Of a stretch of DNA of 7,203 nucleotides, positions 5,380 through 7,203 are shown one piece after another. The DNA is from Planctomycetota bacterium (GTDB lineage Bacteria > Planctomycetota > Phycisphaerae > Sedimentisphaerales > Anaerohalosphaeraceae), in NCBI GenBank assembly GCA_012519365.1, contig JAAYQH010000074.1, forward strand, positions 1-7,203, given 5' to 3'. Position 1 is the first letter of the stretch, and every line of letters starts with the position of its first letter. The position numbers were made by a program, and so were the translations under genes. The notes below the pieces were generated by a model, which was given only the letters and a program-made list of their open reading frames with translations, was not told where the DNA came from and searched no databases.

Positions 5380-7095
5380 TTATGGTCTTTCAACATGCAG
5401 AATCGGCTCTGCAAATAACGTCCAGTCAAGATGATTCCCGCCGGGGTCGCTGCCCTGCGTAGTCACCAGCGTCAAAAACCGCTCCTGCCCCGACAGCGGT
5501 ATATCGATCGACACCGTAGCCTGTCCCGGCCTGACGTCAATCGCCTCAAAACGCACCTGCCCATCAATCAGCACATAAAAACTGGCCTTGGGAGACTCAA
5601 TTTCCCCCGTGGCATTACGCTGCACCAAACCCGGAAAATCCAGCACCGTTTCAGAAATCCCCGCCTTGGCACAAAACCGCCTCACGTGTAACCCCCCCAC
5701 ACGCTTCCGTAACACCGCCAAATCAAACGTTATCCCCTGATTGGCGTGCATATAGATCGCCTCATTCCGACCGGCCCCATACGTCACACCCTCCAGCCGA
5801 AGCGAATGCTTGGGAACCCCGGCCGCAAGTCCGCCCTGCCAGGCCCCATTGAAAATCCCCTGCCAAAATTCCCCGTTTGTCGCAGGACAGCTCTCAAAAA
5901 GATGCCCCTCTGAACTAACCTGCACCGGCCCGTCGCTGCCGTCAGGCACAAAAACACCGTCAATCAACGGCAAAGAATCAATGCGTTGATACCCCCGCGG
6001 CCCCACAGACGGACGAACCACCTCGGAAAACACCTCAAATTCCCCCTTCAACGGGTTAATCCCCCCATCGGCCATCCCATCGCCAAAGCCACTGCCGCCG
6101 CCAACAATATCAGCCAGACTAATCGTATCCCCACGCCACAGCAAATCGACCTGCGAATTAATTTTTCGCACAAACAAACGCTCATTGACGACAATATCCG
6201 AAACCGACGCCAACGGCCCATACACCCGTTTGGCCGTCCCCTGTCCCACAAGCAGACTGGCATGTTGATCCTTGTTTGCGACCACCATCGCCGTTTTGCC
6301 CTTGATCACGTGCAGCTCAGTGCTGCCGTCAAGACCAGCCATCACGCCAAACTCAGTCCCCAAATCAATAATGGTCGAATTGGCCGTCACTACCGAAAAC
6401 CCCAGAGCCGACTGCGGCACCACAACATACAATCGGCCGTACTCAATCCGAATACGATTCTCAGAAGCAATCTCAAATTCCGCCGGCCCTTCAATAATCG
6501 CCTCGGCCTGATTATCAAACACCAGACTGACAACCCCTTTGCGAAGCAAATAGGACGCCCCCGCACTTAGCCGCTCACCTCGGCTCGCCAGCCCTTGAGG
6601 CTCTGCCCATTGGGCATCCACGCTGTCACTCAGCGTCGCCACAAAATCCGCCCCCCCATCCGGCGAAAACTGAGCAAACACTACAAAAAACAACAACGCC
6701 GCCAGCGACAAAATCGCAGTCAACACAGAAGCCTTGTTCACCTGACGAACCGCTTGTTCACCGGCACGCTCAACACCAGCCGCTCGTCTCGAACGAGCCG
6801 GCGTAGGACGAGCCAAAATAGGAACGGCAGGGGCTATTTTTTCATATTCCCCAAGCATTTCAAGTGAAATAGGGGAAAGTTTGCCCTCAATGTGCTCCAA
6901 ACAGAAAAAGTACTGCATCTGGGGCGTCTTTTTCAGGGAACTATAAATGTGGACACACCGGACATAATAAGCCGCATATGCAGCATCCTGCCGAACATAC
7001 CCATTCAGCGCAGCGACCTCCTCGGCCGTGATTTCGCCTTCCAGCGATTTACACACCAACTCGCTGATATGAGGGAATATCGACTCGCCGGTCAT
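5380..7095 (-). CDS. FecR-domain membrane regulator (anti-sigma-like) with C-terminal NPCBM-like domain
   Basis: This 571-residue protein probably partners the ECF sigma factor encoded just upstream. Residues 1-121 are predicted cytoplasmic. They include a helical start (ISELVCKSLEGEITAEEVAAL...YVRCVHIYSSL) typical of planctomycete anti-sigma-like FecR proteins. One membrane helix spans ~122-142 (SVLTAILSLAALLFFVVFA). The FecR domain covers ~175-275 (AGASYLLRKGVVSLVFDN; IIEGPAEFEI; TIIDLGTEFGV; LHVIKGK). A linker motif SLADIVGGGSGFGDG (326-340) follows. Residues ~435-568 resemble an NPCBM-type carbohydrate-binding module, ending RFLTLVTTQGSDPGGNHLDW. Everything after the helix would face the periplasm. 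FecR itself is known to relay signals from a TonB-dependent receptor; none is seen here. The ATG overlaps the sigma stop (TGATG), and GGAGG lies 6 bases upstream. The NPCBM call is by pattern and less certain than the FecR call. Confidence 0.88.
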   Translation of the reverse strand: MTGESIFPHISELVCKSLEGEITAEEVAALNGYVRQDAAYAAYYVRCVHIYSSLKKTPQMQYFFCLEHIEGKLSPISLEMLGEYEKIAPAVPILARPTPARSRRAAGVERAGEQAVRQVNKASVLTAILSLAALLFFVVFAQFSPDGGADFVATLSDSVDAQWAEPQGLASRGERLSAGASYLLRKGVVSLVFDNQAEAIIEGPAEFEIASENRIRIEYGRLYVVVPQSALGFSVVTANSTIIDLGTEFGVMAGLDGSTELHVIKGKTAMVVANKDQHASLLVGQGTAKRVYGPLASVSDIVVNERLFVRKINSQVDLLWRGDTISLADIVGGGSGFGDGMADGGINPLKGEFEVFSEVVRPSVGPRGYQRIDSLPLIDGVFVPDGSDGPVQVSSEGHLFESCPATNGEFWQGIFNGAWQGGLAAGVPKHSLRLEGVTYGAGRNEAIYMHANQGITFDLAVLRKRVGGLHVRRFCAKAGISETVLDFPGLVQRNATGEIESPKASFYVLIDGQVRFEAIDVRPGQATVSIDIPLSGQERFLTLVTTQGSDPGGNHLDWTLFAEPILHVERP

Positions 7096-7203
7096 CAGGC
7101 CCCTCCCTCAGCTCGCAACGTCCGCTCAATGCACTCATACAAAGCGTGATGAATCCGCGAAAAACGTTTATAGATCGCCTGCAGCGGCCTGCCGATTTTC
7201 TCG
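7095..7203 (-). CDS. ECF-type RNA polymerase sigma factor, last 35 residues (runs off right edge)
   Basis: A minus-strand frame is open from the right edge (first full codon at 7202) to TGA at 7097-7095 and encodes 35 residues. The pattern GRPLQAIYKRFSRIHHAL...CIERTL matches the recognition-helix end of sigma region 4 in planctomycete/verrucomicrobial ECF factors ('...AVYK.LSRIR.AL.ECV.R.L'). The stop shares one base with the FecR start (TGATG), the classic arrangement for a sigma/anti-sigma pair with coupled translation. Most of the gene, including region 2, is outside the window. The assignment therefore rests on a short tail plus the FecR neighbour. Confidence 0.75.
   Translation of the reverse strand, partial: EKIGRPLQAIYKRFSRIHHALYECIERTLRAEGGA
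7100..7107 (-). promoter_or_regulatory. Ribosome binding site of the FecR gene, inside the sigma gene
   Basis: GGGAGGGG on the minus strand, with GGAGG ending 6 bases before ATG 7095, lies within the last codons of the sigma factor gene. It allows independent re-initiation on the FecR gene as well as coupling through the overlapping stop and start. Confidence 0.65.

Overview
The window looks like bacterial DNA from the Planctomycetota, most likely class Phycisphaerae (the Sedimentisphaerales and relatives). This is inferred from the combination of gene families, not from a marker gene. The combination is: an ECF sigma factor tail overlapping a FecR-domain membrane protein, large secreted LamG/Ig-like proteins, a dockerin-like C-terminus of the 'D-x-N-x-D-C-x-V-D-x-x-D-F ... 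WL' type, a PEP-CTERM protein, and a pseudopilin of the H-X9-DG type. All six genes lie on the minus strand, so the window is read from right to left. No gap longer than 273 bases lacks a gene. I see no RNA genes, CRISPR array, insertion sequence or attachment site.

Reading 7203 to 1: (1) the last 35 residues of an ECF sigma factor, whose stop overlaps by one base the start of (2) a 571-residue single-pass FecR-domain regulator with an NPCBM-like carbohydrate-binding C-terminus. After 21 bp comes (3) a 737-residue secreted multidomain protein (N-terminal jelly-roll-like domain, FN3/Ig-like domain, Ig-like domain, LamG domain, dockerin-like tail). A G.U-containing hairpin follows its stop and probably ends this transcription unit. 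(4) A 231-residue PEP-CTERM protein forms the next unit and is also followed by a strong hairpin. After a 273-bp spacer with a possible promoter and a structured leader come (5) a 279-residue pseudopilin and, 35 bp later, (6) the N-terminal 380 residues of a second LamG-type protein. This last is a paralogue of gene 3 and runs off the left edge.

Inferred working model: the sigma factor and FecR protein form a surface-signalling pair. They control export and display of proteins that bind or attach to glycans, by three routes: dockerin-like tail, PEP-CTERM sorting and pseudopilin. No TonB-dependent receptor is seen next to the FecR protein. Its own carbohydrate-binding-like domain may therefore be the ligand sensor, which is the most interesting idea in the window. 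Genes 1 and 6 are incomplete because the window cuts them.
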